Shown one piece after another: positions 8,760-17,728 of a DNA stretch of 64,000 nt. The stretch covers positions 173,753 through 237,752 of the forward strand of contig NZ_JAFCME010000011.1 in NCBI RefSeq assembly GCF_018130065.1, given 5' to 3'. The position numbers and the translations under genes were made by a program. The notes under the pieces are model-generated. The model was given only the letters and a program-made list of their open reading frames with translations, was not told where the DNA came from and searched no databases. The stretch is from Bradyrhizobium sp. AUGA SZCCT0158. GTDB lineage: Bacteria; Pseudomonadota; Alphaproteobacteria; Rhizobiales; Xanthobacteraceae. The number at the start of each line of letters is the position of its first letter. Positions within the stretch are counted from its first letter, which is position 1.

Positions 8760-10505
8760 TCACGCCGCGGCAGGCGTCACGTCGTCGATCAGCGCCGACA
8801 ATTCCTTCGCATCCGACACGCTGCGTACGATCATCGGCTCGTTGCGGCCGCGGATCTCGACTTCATGTTGCGGCAGCGCGTCGGCGGATAGGCCTGCGGC
8901 GGCGCGAACCTCGTCCGAGATCACCACCTCGCAGGAAAGGCTCTTGGTCATGTCCTGCAGGCGTGCGGCGACATTGACGGGATCGCCGAGCGCGGTGAAC
9001 ACCATATGGTCGCGGTAGCCGATGTCGCCGACGATCACCTCGCCGCCATTGATGCCGATACCGAAGCGGATCGGTTCGCGCAGATCATGTTCCAGAAACT
9101 TGTTCACCTCGTCGACATTGGCGGCGATCATGGCGGCGGCCCGCAGCGCTTGCCGGCAGGCCTCCTGTCGGCTCACAGCAAGCCCGAACAGCGCCAGCAT
9201 GCCGTCGCCGACGAACTGGTTCGGCCGGCCGCCGCTTTCGATCACCGCCTGCGATACCGCGCCGAGGAACCGATTGACGATGAAGACGGTGTCGAAGGGT
9301 AGGCGTTTTTCCGCAAGCTTGGTCGAGCCGCGCATGTCCACGAACATGCTGACGAGATAACGCTCCTGGCCGATCCGCGTCGGACTGGACGACGGTGCGT
9401 CGGCCGACATGGTGTGCGGCAGGAAGAGCTGGAAAAAGGAGAGGTCGCTCGCCGGCCGCAACTGACAGGCGAGGCGGATCGACGGATCCGACGTGCCGAC
9501 GCGGCCGAGCACGAAGGCTTCGCGCTGCGAGGGCGCGGGCAGGTCGTGGTGGTCGCCGATGATGCGGATACGGCAGGTGGAGCAGCGCGCACGGCCGCCG
9601 CACACGCTGGCATGGGGCACGTTGTGGCGCAGGCTGGCCTCGAGCACGCTGAGGCCCTTCGGCACCCGGATCGTTCGGCCGTTGCCATAGGACAGGTTGA
9701 TCATGCCGCCGCGGCGCTCATGAATGGCGCGGGCGCCCTTTGCCAGCAGTGTAAATCCGAGCAGGCCCCAGTAGCCGAGCAGAAGATAATCCGTGATCTG
9801 GTTCAGCACGGCCTTTTCGGCCGATGTCCCCGTCTGGGATGGTTTGAGATTCTCGGCCCGCCATTCGGCGCTGTCGCTGTCGACGACGATGCGTCCGCCC
9901 TGATATAGGCCGAGCATGGCAAGCGTCGGAATCAGCACCGCGGCGGCCAGCAGATAGGGCGCGGCGGTCTTGTAGAACGCCTTCATGCGCAGCCACAAAT
10001 ACAGACCGATGCAGCCGTGCGTCCACGAGATCACCAGGACGGCGAACAGCATCCACATCTTGAGCGGCGGCCATGAGATCCAGTACGCAAAGAACACTTG
10101 CGGGTAGAGTATCTCGTGCCCGTACAGCGAATAGCCGAGCCGCACGCCGATCACGTGCGTGATGATCATCGCGGGAATGCTGAGGCCCAGCACCAGTTGC
10201 AGCGGCTCGATCGCCTTCCAGCGGAATTGCCGGCGCTCGTACAGCGCCCAGATGCCGAGCCCGGTGTGAATGAGGCAGGCCGCATAGAACACCAGCGTGA
10301 CCGGCAGCGAATGCCAGAACAGCGTGTGCCAATAGACTCCGCTAGCCAGGGCCTCCATCGAGATATTGCCGAGCGCATGGTTGACGAAATGGCTGATCAG
10401 ATAGGCGAACAGCACCACGCCGGTGGCCAGGCGGACCTGTCGCAGGCTGACGCCGCGCAGGGTGGCTGTGATTTGCTTAGGGGACAGGGAGGCCATGCGG
10501 TCCAT
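8760..10505 (-). CDS. cyaC: CyaC-type adenylate cyclase: diheme membrane anchor + 2Fe-2S ferredoxin domain + class III cyclase
   Basis: A 581-residue three-part signalling enzyme. Residues 25-260 form about six membrane helices resembling the cytochrome b anchor of succinate dehydrogenase, with His39/43, His80, His117 and His163 as candidate heme ligands. Residues about 268-365 are an adrenodoxin-type ferredoxin domain with Cys302, Cys308, Cys311 and Cys347 (C-X5-C-X2-C-X35-C). Residues 383-560 are a class III cyclase with the metal-binding Asp390 (FVDMRGST) and Asp434 (FVGDGMLALF). The layout matches CyaC of Sinorhizobium meliloti, described as a diheme, iron-sulfur cyclase responding to quinone redox state. 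Making cAMP in response to respiration is therefore the likely role. ATG 10496 is an alternative start. Confidence 0.88.
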   Translation of the reverse strand: MDRMASLSPKQITATLRGVSLRQVRLATGVVLFAYLISHFVNHALGNISMEALASGVYWHTLFWHSLPVTLVFYAACLIHTGLGIWALYERRQFRWKAIEPLQLVLGLSIPAMIITHVIGVRLGYSLYGHEILYPQVFFAYWISWPPLKMWMLFAVLVISWTHGCIGLYLWLRMKAFYKTAAPYLLAAAVLIPTLAMLGLYQGGRIVVDSDSAEWRAENLKPSQTGTSAEKAVLNQITDYLLLGYWGLLGFTLLAKGARAIHERRGGMINLSYGNGRTIRVPKGLSVLEASLRHNVPHASVCGGRARCSTCRIRIIGDHHDLPAPSQREAFVLGRVGTSDPSIRLACQLRPASDLSFFQLFLPHTMSADAPSSSPTRIGQERYLVSMFVDMRGSTKLAEKRLPFDTVFIVNRFLGAVSQAVIESGGRPNQFVGDGMLALFGLAVSRQEACRQALRAAAMIAANVDEVNKFLEHDLREPIRFGIGINGGEVIVGDIGYRDHMVFTALGDPVNVAARLQDMTKSLSCEVVISDEVRAAAGLSADALPQHEVEIRGRNEPMIVRSVSDAKELSALIDDVTPAAA

Positions 10506-10558
10506 AGGATGAGTAATAGCGATGATAGTGCTTAACTTCTTCTACCGATACCTTCCGG

Positions 10559-10694
10559 CGTCGTCCCGGCGAAGGCCGGGACCCATACTCCGCGGCCCAT
10601 CGATGGGCGCCGAGGCCGGAGTCGTTTTCCTTACCACAATCGGTGGCTATGGGCCCCGGCCCCCGTGCGCAATTGCGCACTAGGCCGGGGCGAC
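10559..10694. repeat. dispersed intergenic repeat, GTCCCGGCGAAGGCCGGGAC type
   Basis: Contains the palindrome GTCCCGGCGAAGGCCGGGAC, a central GGCCCATCGATGGGC and the right arm GTGCGCAATTGCGCAC followed by GGCCGGGGCGAC. It fills most of the gap between the divergent cyclase and glycosyltransferase genes. The GTGCGCAATTGCGCAC module recurs at 39984-40084. Confidence 0.8.
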
Positions 10695-10752
10695 CCAAGT
10701 CTTTTCCGCCGCGAAACGTTGACACCCCCGCGGGAGTCGAAGAAAAAGCGCC

Positions 10753-12411
10753 GTGACGAGCGCCCCCGACAATAGCAACAAACCGGATAGCGCCGGCCGG
10801 CCGTGGCTTGCCGTGGTGGCGTTGATCGCCGCGATGACGGCGATGCGGCTGATCTATGCCGGTGTCATCGAGCTGCGCACCGACGAGGCCTATTACTGGA
10901 CCTGGTCGAAGGAGAGCGCGCTGGCTTTTCTCGACCATCCACCCGGGATTGCCTGGCTGATCCGATTCGGCACTGCGATTTTCGGCGACACCAATCTCGG
11001 TGTGCGGTTCGGCGGCATCGTGGCGATGCTGATCACGCAGCTGCTGCTTGCCGATATCGTCCGTCGTGTCACCGGTGATTTTCGCGCCATCGTGTTCGCC
11101 TTGCTGATGCCGGAGGCCGCGCTTTATTATGGGCTGCTGATGGCGAAGGTGGCGCCGGATACGGCGATGATCCCGCTCGCGGTCGCGATGCTGTGGTCGC
11201 TGGTCCGGCTCCATGAAAGCGGCAATGCGCGCTGGTGGCTCGCAGCGGGACTGTTCGCCGGCCTGGCGATGCTGTCGAAATTCACCGTGATCATGCTGCT
11301 GCCCGCCGTGCTGGCGTTTGCGCTGGTGCCGGACTGGCGACGGCGCTGGCTGCTCAGTCCCTATCCGTGGGCAGCGGCGCTGATTGCATTGATCGTGTTC
11401 GCGCCGGTGCTGATCTGGAACTATCAGCACGACTGGGCCTCGTTCCGGTTCCAGTTCGTGCGCGCGGTCGCGACCCATCAATTGTCGCTGCGCACCATCG
11501 GCGATTATGTCGGCCTGCAGTTCGGCCTCGTCGGCTTCGTGCTGTTGCCGGTGGTGCTGTCTGGCGTGGCGCTGACGGCGTGGCGCGGCTATCGCCATCG
11601 CGAGCCGGTTGCGATCCTGCTCTCGACCGCTGTCATCGTGCCGTTCGGCTACTTCTTCTGGAAGTCGCTGACATTGCGCGTCGGCGATACCTGGCCGATG
11701 TTCCTGTGGCCGGCCGGATTTGCCGCCACCGCCATCAACCTCGCAATGCTGCCGCGCGAGGGCTGGCCGGAATCGATGATCGCATCCACCAACAAATGGG
11801 CGAGGGTGGCGGTGATTTCCGGCATCGCCTTCGTCGTCGGCGTGTTCTTCTATTATGTCGCGGTTCCCTGGAACCTGATCGGCCGCGCCGATCCGGTCGG
11901 CAGCGAGGCCGGCTATGAGCAGGTGGTGGCGCGTGCCCAGGATCAGCTGCAGAAGACCGGCGCGACCTGGATCGCGACCACGGACTATCGCACCTACGCA
12001 ATGCTGCGCTGGTATTTCAACGGCCGCGTGCCGGTCATTCAGATCAACGAGCGCGGCAGGTTTCAGGGCTTTCGCGATCCCGGCATGAACCTCATCCGGG
12101 ATCGCGCCGGCCTCTACGTCGCGCGCGAGCCGGATAACCGCCTGCCGATCTGGGATTTCACGTCAGCCAGGCGGCAGCCGCTCGAACGCGTCGAGCGCAG
12201 CTGGCGCGGCGTGGTGATGGATACCTACGCGCTGGAGAAGCTGACCGGCTGGACGCCGGAACTCTCGCCGCCGCCGGACACGCCGCTGTTCCGCTGGCGC
12301 GTGCTGGCAGATAATGCGCCGCCGGGAATGTCACTCCTCGCCGTCGCGCTTGCGCAAAAGGTCCTTGGCGAGATCGCCGAGCGCGGGCCGCGGCAGCGCG
12401 GTGAAGGGTAG
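10753..12411 (+). CDS. GT39/ArnT-like membrane glycosyltransferase
   Basis: A 552-residue integral membrane protein of the PMT/ArnT superfamily, which transfers sugars from polyprenyl-phosphate carriers on the periplasmic face. After one helix comes ELRTDEAYYWTWSKES, where the Asp-Glu pair is the family's catalytic/metal site, followed by FLDHPPGIAWLIR, typical of the first periplasmic loop. About eleven hydrophobic segments reach residue 380, and a soluble C-terminal domain follows. The start is a GTG at 10753. Acceptor (lipid A, glycan or protein) is unknown. Its last 81 bp overlap the 3' end of the convergent YcjF-like gene. Confidence 0.82.
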   Translation: MTSAPDNSNKPDSAGRPWLAVVALIAAMTAMRLIYAGVIELRTDEAYYWTWSKESALAFLDHPPGIAWLIRFGTAIFGDTNLGVRFGGIVAMLITQLLLADIVRRVTGDFRAIVFALLMPEAALYYGLLMAKVAPDTAMIPLAVAMLWSLVRLHESGNARWWLAAGLFAGLAMLSKFTVIMLLPAVLAFALVPDWRRRWLLSPYPWAAALIALIVFAPVLIWNYQHDWASFRFQFVRAVATHQLSLRTIGDYVGLQFGLVGFVLLPVVLSGVALTAWRGYRHREPVAILLSTAVIVPFGYFFWKSLTLRVGDTWPMFLWPAGFAATAINLAMLPREGWPESMIASTNKWARVAVISGIAFVVGVFFYYVAVPWNLIGRADPVGSEAGYEQVVARAQDQLQKTGATWIATTDYRTYAMLRWYFNGRVPVIQINERGRFQGFRDPGMNLIRDRAGLYVAREPDNRLPIWDFTSARRQPLERVERSWRGVVMDTYALEKLTGWTPELSPPPDTPLFRWRVLADNAPPGMSLLAVALAQKVLGEIAERGPRQRGEG

Positions 12412-13362
12412 CGGCCGCGTCACGTCGATGGCGGCGAGGCCGAGCCGGGCGGTCAGCAGCCCGTTGAGCACGCCTTCGCCGAGCCGCTGCGAGAGCTTTG
12501 CCGCGATGCCATGGCCGAGCATCTGCTGCACCAGGCTGTCGCCAATCGCCATGCCGCCGGTAACGGCGAGGTGGCCGATGACGTGGCGCAGCAGGCTGAG
12601 CATGCCGAGCGTTCCCGGCCGGCCGCCATAAAGCCGCGCCAGTTGCCGGATCAGCCGCATCGCGGCGACGAACACGAACAGCACGTCGATCAGCGCGCGC
12701 GGACTGACCGCGGTGACGACCGAGACGCGTTGCGCCGCCGTGGAGACCAGCCGCCGCGCCTCCTCGTCGAGCGGCGCCATCAATTCGCGCTCCGCCAGCT
12801 TGATCATGTCGGCGCCGTCGATGATGTCGTCGGCGTGACCGACCAGCGTGGCGCGGGCGCGCGCCAGTTGCGGATTCTGGTGCGCGAGTTTTAGCAGGTC
12901 GTTGACGATCGCCCGGCTGGCGGCGCGATCGTCGCTGACCAACACCTCGGCGGCACGCTGGTGCAGCTTCTCGATGGCGGCGAGCCGCGCCAGCCCGAAG
13001 GCTTCGCGCGCGATCACAACCGTCAGCGCCAGCGCCGCGGCGACGGCAAATGTCAGCGCGACGTAACCCATGGTCTGGCTGCGCGCGAACAGATCCTCGA
13101 TCAAATTGACAACGCCGAGCCCGAGGCCGAGCAGCACCAGCCCTCCGGTGGCGGTCCAGAACAGCGTGCCCCAGCGGAAGCCGCGCCGGGCCGGGACCAG
13201 CGGCCTGTCGATCGGCACCGGCAATTGCGCAGGGTCGGGCTCCGGCGTGATATGCACCGTGCCGCGCGCGGGGCGGCTGGCATCATCCGGATCCATCACG
13301 ATCACGTCGGGATCGTCGAGCTTGAACGTCGCCGGCCGCCGATGAGGCGTCTTCTCGCTCAT
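12331..13362 (-). CDS. YcjF-like (DUF697/TIGR01620) inner-membrane protein
   Basis: A 343-residue protein. It has a basic/acidic cytoplasmic N-terminus (1-65), two membrane helices at about 68-87 and 97-117, and a long helical region with VSPRALIDVLFVFVAAMRLIRQLARLYGGRPG, the hallmark of the DUF697/YcjF family. Function is uncertain; in enterobacteria YcjF is paired with the GTPase-like YcjX in a stress-related operon. Here too it follows YcjX, with a 4-bp ATGA overlap, so the two are translationally coupled. Confidence 0.85.
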   Translation of the reverse strand: MSEKTPHRRPATFKLDDPDVIVMDPDDASRPARGTVHITPEPDPAQLPVPIDRPLVPARRGFRWGTLFWTATGGLVLLGLGLGVVNLIEDLFARSQTMGYVALTFAVAAALALTVVIAREAFGLARLAAIEKLHQRAAEVLVSDDRAASRAIVNDLLKLAHQNPQLARARATLVGHADDIIDGADMIKLAERELMAPLDEEARRLVSTAAQRVSVVTAVSPRALIDVLFVFVAAMRLIRQLARLYGGRPGTLGMLSLLRHVIGHLAVTGGMAIGDSLVQQMLGHGIAAKLSQRLGEGVLNGLLTARLGLAAIDVTRPLPFTALPRPALGDLAKDLLRKRDGEE

Positions 13363-14822
13363 TGCAGTTTGTCTCCGATCAGGAACTGGAGGGCGCGGTC
13401 AAGGCGGATGTGAGGCAGCGCCGGCTCTTCGCCGCCTTCGCGCTGCAGCAGCGGCGGCCGGAAGCGCAGGAAGCGATAATCGGCCTTTTCCGAAGGCGTG
13501 CTGGAGAGGCCGCGGAACGTGCCCTTGAACAGTTCCTCGGGATCGCTGGGCAAGTCACCCGGAAAGGTCGCCACTTCGGTCTCGCCGTCGAACGTATCGC
13601 CATTGGCGACTTCGCCTGATGCCGGCGTGCCGAGCAGCGAGGGCAGTTTCTCCCGGCCGCGCGCGACCATCGCCTCACGGGTGGCGCGCACCGCGGCCAG
13701 CGCCACCACGTCGATGGCCGCTCCGGCGTACTCAGCGCGATCGGCGGCCTTGGCGACCGCGCGCCGCAATATGGCCTCCAGCCGGTCATGGCTGGAATGA
13801 TGCAGATGATCGGCCTTGGTCGCCGCAAACAGGATGCGGTCGATCCGCGGCCGGAACAGATTGCTCAGGATCGTGCTGCGGCCGATCCGGAAACAATCGA
13901 GGATGCCGGCGAGTGCGGCTTCCAGATCGTGCAGCGCCTCCGGTCCGGCGTTGAAGGCCGCGAGCGCATCGACCAGCACGATCTGGCGATCGAGCCGCGC
14001 GAAATGATCGCGGAAGAACGGCCGCACCACGACGTCCTTGTAGGCCTCGTAACGCCGTCGCATCATCGCCCACAGCGAACCGTCAGGCGCGGTGCCGTCG
14101 GGTGCGACGTCGAGCGGCGCAAAGGTCAGCGCCGGCGAGCCTGCAAGATTGCCCGGCATCAGGAAGCGTCCTGGCGGCAGCAGGCTCATCGCAAAGCGCT
14201 CGTCGCGGCAGGCGCGTAAGTAATCGGTGAACAGCTTTGCGGCCATGCGCGCCGCCGGCTCGTCCTCGCGGGCCTCGGCGGTCAACGTCGCCAGATGTTC
14301 ATGCCACGGCGCGGCGAGCTTTTCGCGCGGGCCTTCGCGTGAGAGCGCGAGGCTCTCGGCCGACCATTGCTCAAAACTTTTGTTGAGCAGTGGCAGGTCG
14401 AGCAGCCATTCGCCGGGGTAGTCGACGATATCAAGCGTCAGCGTGCGGTCGGCGCCGTTCTGGCGCTGATAGTCCATCACCAGGCGGAGTTCGCTGATGT
14501 CGACGGTGGAGGCGGGCCAGAGGCGCTCCTCGATCAGGGTGCGGACGTGGTTCTCGTAATCGAAGCGCGGCACCGCGTCATCGGGCTGCGGCTCGAGTCG
14601 GGCGCGGGCGATGCGCCCGGTCGCAAACGCTTCGAACACCGGAAAACGGCCGCCGCGGGTGAGGCCGTGGATCAGCGCCGTGATGAACACGGTCTTGCCG
14701 GCGCGGGACAAGCCTGTGACGCCGAGCCGTACCGTCGGATGGAAGAAACTGTCGCCGTAATCCAATAGCGCCCGCGCCGACAGCCGCGCTTCCTCGACGA
14801 TATCCTGAAAACTGGGGGCCAT
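13359..14822 (-). CDS. YcjX-like P-loop NTPase
   Basis: A 487-residue nucleotide-binding protein of the YcjX/DUF463 family. The Walker A loop is GVTGLSRAGKTVFITALIHG at about residues 33-52, and DYPGEWLLDLPLL is the family's Walker B-like segment, here in ILDIVDYPGEW form. A later ATKADHL is G4-like. Length is normal for the family. The stop overlaps the start of the YcjF-like gene by 4 bp, so the two proteins are probably made together. Their biochemical role is unclear beyond a link to envelope or phage-shock-type stress in enterobacteria. Confidence 0.86.
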   Translation of the reverse strand: MAPSFQDIVEEARLSARALLDYGDSFFHPTVRLGVTGLSRAGKTVFITALIHGLTRGGRFPVFEAFATGRIARARLEPQPDDAVPRFDYENHVRTLIEERLWPASTVDISELRLVMDYQRQNGADRTLTLDIVDYPGEWLLDLPLLNKSFEQWSAESLALSREGPREKLAAPWHEHLATLTAEAREDEPAARMAAKLFTDYLRACRDERFAMSLLPPGRFLMPGNLAGSPALTFAPLDVAPDGTAPDGSLWAMMRRRYEAYKDVVVRPFFRDHFARLDRQIVLVDALAAFNAGPEALHDLEAALAGILDCFRIGRSTILSNLFRPRIDRILFAATKADHLHHSSHDRLEAILRRAVAKAADRAEYAGAAIDVVALAAVRATREAMVARGREKLPSLLGTPASGEVANGDTFDGETEVATFPGDLPSDPEELFKGTFRGLSSTPSEKADYRFLRFRPPLLQREGGEEPALPHIRLDRALQFLIGDKLQ

Positions 14823-15025
14823 GCGGTGCGGGAAGACTCGATGAGAGGGCGCTCACCCGCCAAAGTGGCGATTGGGGGACCAAAATCAAGCTTGGAGGGA
14901 GGTTTCGGCCGACGAACCGGGCGGCGCGTTGACCTCCCAACGGCGATGTTTTATCGCCCCGTGACAACATTCCGGACGCGGCATACCTTCGCGACCAGGA
15001 AAACAATGATGAGGGGAGAACGGCC

Positions 15026-15820
15026 ATGCAGGTGACCGGAAAAGTCGTGGTTGTCACCGGCGGCGCCAGCGGCATCGGCCGGGCGCTGTGCGAAGCCTTC
15101 CATCGCGCGGGCGCGGCCAAGGTCGTGGTCGCCGACATCAATCCGGACGGCGCGCGAACCGTCGCCACGCCGATCAATGGCGCGGCCTTCAAATGCGATG
15201 TCGGCAAGGAGAAGGATGTCCTCCACGTCATCGAGGAGACCGAGAAGCAATTCGGCCCGATCGCGTTGTTCTGTTCCAATGCCGGCATCGGCGGCGGCTT
15301 CGATCCGTTGTCCACCAATGCAGGCGGAACTTCGGATGAGCCCTGGTCGCGAAGCTGGGCCGTTCACGTCATGGCGCATGTCTATGCCGCGCGGCACCTG
15401 ATCCCGCGCATGAAGGCGCGTGGCGGCGGCTATTTCCTCAACACGATATCAGCGGCGGGACTGCTGTCGCAGGTCGGCAGCCCGGCCTATTCGACCACCA
15501 AACATGCGGCCGTGGGCTTTGCGGAAAATCTCGCGATCTCGCACAAGGCCGACGGCATCAAGGTTTCGATCCTGTGCCCGCAGGGCGTCGATACCGCGAT
15601 GCTCAGGTCGATTCCAAAGGGCCCGCAATCCGGCGACGGCGATCTGTCGGCGGAGCAGGTGGCGCAGGACGTGCTCGCGGGGCTGGAGCAGGAAACCTTT
15701 GCGATTCTGCCGCACCCGCAGGTGCTCGGTTACATGCGCAAGAAGACCGAGAATTACGATCGCTGGATATCAGGGATGGCGAAGATCCAGGCCAAGATGC
15801 GGGAAACGTACGGGAAGTGA
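15026..15820 (+). CDS. short-chain dehydrogenase/reductase (SDR)
   Basis: A 264-residue classical SDR. The nucleotide-binding loop is VTGGASGIGRAL (residues about 10-21), with Asp37 (VVADIN) pointing to NAD(H) preference, and FCSNAGIGGG carries the structural NAG. The active site has Ser in LNTISAAG, Tyr in SPAYSTTKHA and Lys four residues on. It is preceded by a GGGGAGAACGGCC ribosome site. The substrate is unknown. It converges on the ThDP-enzyme gene, separated by a family A repeat. Confidence 0.9.
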   Translation: MQVTGKVVVVTGGASGIGRALCEAFHRAGAAKVVVADINPDGARTVATPINGAAFKCDVGKEKDVLHVIEETEKQFGPIALFCSNAGIGGGFDPLSTNAGGTSDEPWSRSWAVHVMAHVYAARHLIPRMKARGGGYFLNTISAAGLLSQVGSPAYSTTKHAAVGFAENLAISHKADGIKVSILCPQGVDTAMLRSIPKGPQSGDGDLSAEQVAQDVLAGLEQETFAILPHPQVLGYMRKKTENYDRWISGMAKIQAKMRETYGK

Positions 15821-15846
15821 GCGTGAGGAGTGCCGTGCTCTTTCCC

Positions 15847-15932
15847 CGTCATTGCGAGGAGCGTTAGCGACGAAGCAATCCATCTATCCGTTATGCCGCA
15901 CCATGGATTGCTTCGCTTCGCTCGCAATGACG
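15847..15932. repeat. dispersed palindromic repeat, family A
   Basis: Complete copy: CGTCATTGCGAGGAGCGTTA at the left, TTCGCTCGCAATGACG at the right, and a GAAGCAATCC/GGATTGCTTC inner pair around a 25-bp variable centre. It lies between convergent genes and could fold in transcripts from either side. Confidence 0.85.
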
Positions 15933-15948
15933 TTGATAGGCCGGTGGC

Positions 15949-17577
15949 TCAATCCTTCTTCGTGTAGAGCAGCGGCACCGCCGAATCCACCATCACCTCG
16001 ATCAGGCTGGCACCCTCATGCGCCAACCCGCGCTTCAGCGCAGCACCGAGCTCTGATACCTTGCTGACGCGCACCGCGTGACACCCCATGCCCTCGGCGA
16101 TTTTCACAAAATCGATGTCCGGCAGTTCGAGGCCCGGCACGTTGCGGACCTGCATCACCTGGCTGAACGAACGCATCGCGCCGTAGCCGGAATTGTTGAT
16201 CACCACCACCGTCAGCGGCAGCTTGCGCTGAGCCGCGGTCCACAGCGCCTGGATCGAATACATCGCCGAGCCGTCGCCAATCAGGCAGACGGTGCGCACA
16301 TCGGGACGTCCCAGCGATATTCCGACCGCCGCGGGCAGGCTGAAGCCGAGGCCGCCGCTCGCCATGGTGTAAAAACTGTCCTGCCCGCGCATCGGCATGA
16401 ATTTCTGCATCGCCGGGCGGTGCGACGGCGCCTCCTCGACGAGGGCCGCGTCTTTCGGCATGGCGTGGAACAGCGCATCCAGCAGGAATTCCGTCGGGAT
16501 CGGATCGGCGGCCGTGGGCGCGGGGAGTGGCGCGCGGCCTGCCGGGATCACGCGCTTGGTCTCGGGCAACAGGTCCAGCAGCATCGTCAGCGCCGGCTTC
16601 ATCGTCGCGACGATGCTGGTGCCTGACGGCGTCACCGCCGCCGCGGTCGGATCGTCGGTGATCTGGAATATCGTGGTGGCGCCATCGAAGATCGCGGCGT
16701 GGCCTTCGACATGAAAGGTGAAAATTGGCGCGCCGATCACGACCACAAGGTCGTGGTCGCGCAGTGCGTCGGAAACCTGTCCCGGCGAGGCATGCAAAAA
16801 GCCCGCGAATTGCGGATGCCGTTCCGGAAACGAACAGCGTGCCGAGAACGGGCTGACCCACACCGCGGCGCGGGCTTTCTCCGCCACGCGCACCATCAGG
16901 TCGACGGCCTCGGCGCGATCGACGCTGGGGCCGACGACGAGAGCGGGGCGTTTGCTGTCGGTGAGCGCTGATACCAGCGCCTTCATCGCAGCGGGATCGG
17001 GCCCGAGCTCGCGGCTGACCTGGCGCGCCTCGACCGGTTGCGTGGGACGGGTCCAGTCGTCGACCGGCACCGAGACAAAGGTCGGTCCGCACGGCGGCTG
17101 CATCGCGACATAATAGGCGCGGGCGATCGCGGCCGGTACGTCCTCAGGCCGCGCCGGCTCGATGCTGTATTTCACGTAAGGCTGCGGAAATTCCGTCGCC
17201 CGTTCGGCAAACAGGAACGGCAGCAGCGGCATGATCGAGCGCGCCTGCTGGCCGGCTGAAATCACGATCGGCGTCTGGTTACGGTAGGCGTTGAAGATAT
17301 TGCCGAGTGCATTGCCGACGCCGGCGGCGGAATGCAGGTTGACGAAGCCGGCGTTGCGGGTCGCCTGCGCATAGCCGTCGGCCATGCCGACCACGGAGGC
17401 TTCGTGCAGCCCCAGCACGTAATCGATGTCGTCAGGCCAGTCGCTCAGGAACGGCAGTTCGGTCGAGCCGGGATTGCCGAACACTTTCTTGACGCCGAAC
17501 GCGCGCAGCAGGTTGAAGGTGGCGTCCTTGACGGTGGTGGATTTGGTTTCGGTCTTGGTGGGCTTGCGGGACGACAT
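15949..17577 (-). CDS. mdlC: thiamine-diphosphate enzyme, benzoylformate decarboxylase-like (MdlC)
   Basis: A 542-residue ThDP-dependent decarboxylase in the usual three-domain order. The PYR domain has FGNPGSTELPF with Ser38, ThDP-activating Glu59 (GLHEASVVGMADGYAQ) and His82 (NLHSAAGVGNALGN). His289 (APIFTFHVEG) matches the second active-site His of Pseudomonas putida benzoylformate decarboxylase, as I remember that sequence. The PP domain has GDGSAMYSIQALWTAA with the metal-binding Asp and the VINNSGYG loop. It probably decarboxylates an aromatic or related 2-oxo acid. Acetolactate synthase is less likely because both His residues are kept. It stands apart from the CoA operon downstream by a repeat. 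Confidence 0.78.
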   Translation of the reverse strand: MSSRKPTKTETKSTTVKDATFNLLRAFGVKKVFGNPGSTELPFLSDWPDDIDYVLGLHEASVVGMADGYAQATRNAGFVNLHSAAGVGNALGNIFNAYRNQTPIVISAGQQARSIMPLLPFLFAERATEFPQPYVKYSIEPARPEDVPAAIARAYYVAMQPPCGPTFVSVPVDDWTRPTQPVEARQVSRELGPDPAAMKALVSALTDSKRPALVVGPSVDRAEAVDLMVRVAEKARAAVWVSPFSARCSFPERHPQFAGFLHASPGQVSDALRDHDLVVVIGAPIFTFHVEGHAAIFDGATTIFQITDDPTAAAVTPSGTSIVATMKPALTMLLDLLPETKRVIPAGRAPLPAPTAADPIPTEFLLDALFHAMPKDAALVEEAPSHRPAMQKFMPMRGQDSFYTMASGGLGFSLPAAVGISLGRPDVRTVCLIGDGSAMYSIQALWTAAQRKLPLTVVVINNSGYGAMRSFSQVMQVRNVPGLELPDIDFVKIAEGMGCHAVRVSKVSELGAALKRGLAHEGASLIEVMVDSAVPLLYTKKD

Positions 17578-17606
17578 CCGTGACTCCCAGAGCTAACTGC
17601 AGACTC

Positions 17607-17717
17607 CGTCATTGCCTGTGACAAACGCGAAGCGTTTGCACAAGGGAGCAAAGCGACGAAGCAATCCATACTTCCTGCATGGAGGTATGGATTGCTTCGC
17701 TTACGCTCGCAATGACG
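17607..17717. repeat. dispersed palindromic repeat, family A
   Basis: CGTCATTGC... at the left and GCTCGCAATGACG at the right, with the GAAGCAATCCATAC/GTATGGATTGCTTC inner arms. A 20-bp insertion sits in the left arm relative to the copy at 15847. It fills the gap between two same-strand genes. Confidence 0.85.
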
Positions 17718-17728
17718 TCAAATCAACT

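Noticed and set aside
8012..17717. CRISPR array from the recurring GGATTGCTTCGC units
   Set aside because: Copies are kilobases apart, palindromic and without regular spacers; they are dispersed intergenic repeats.
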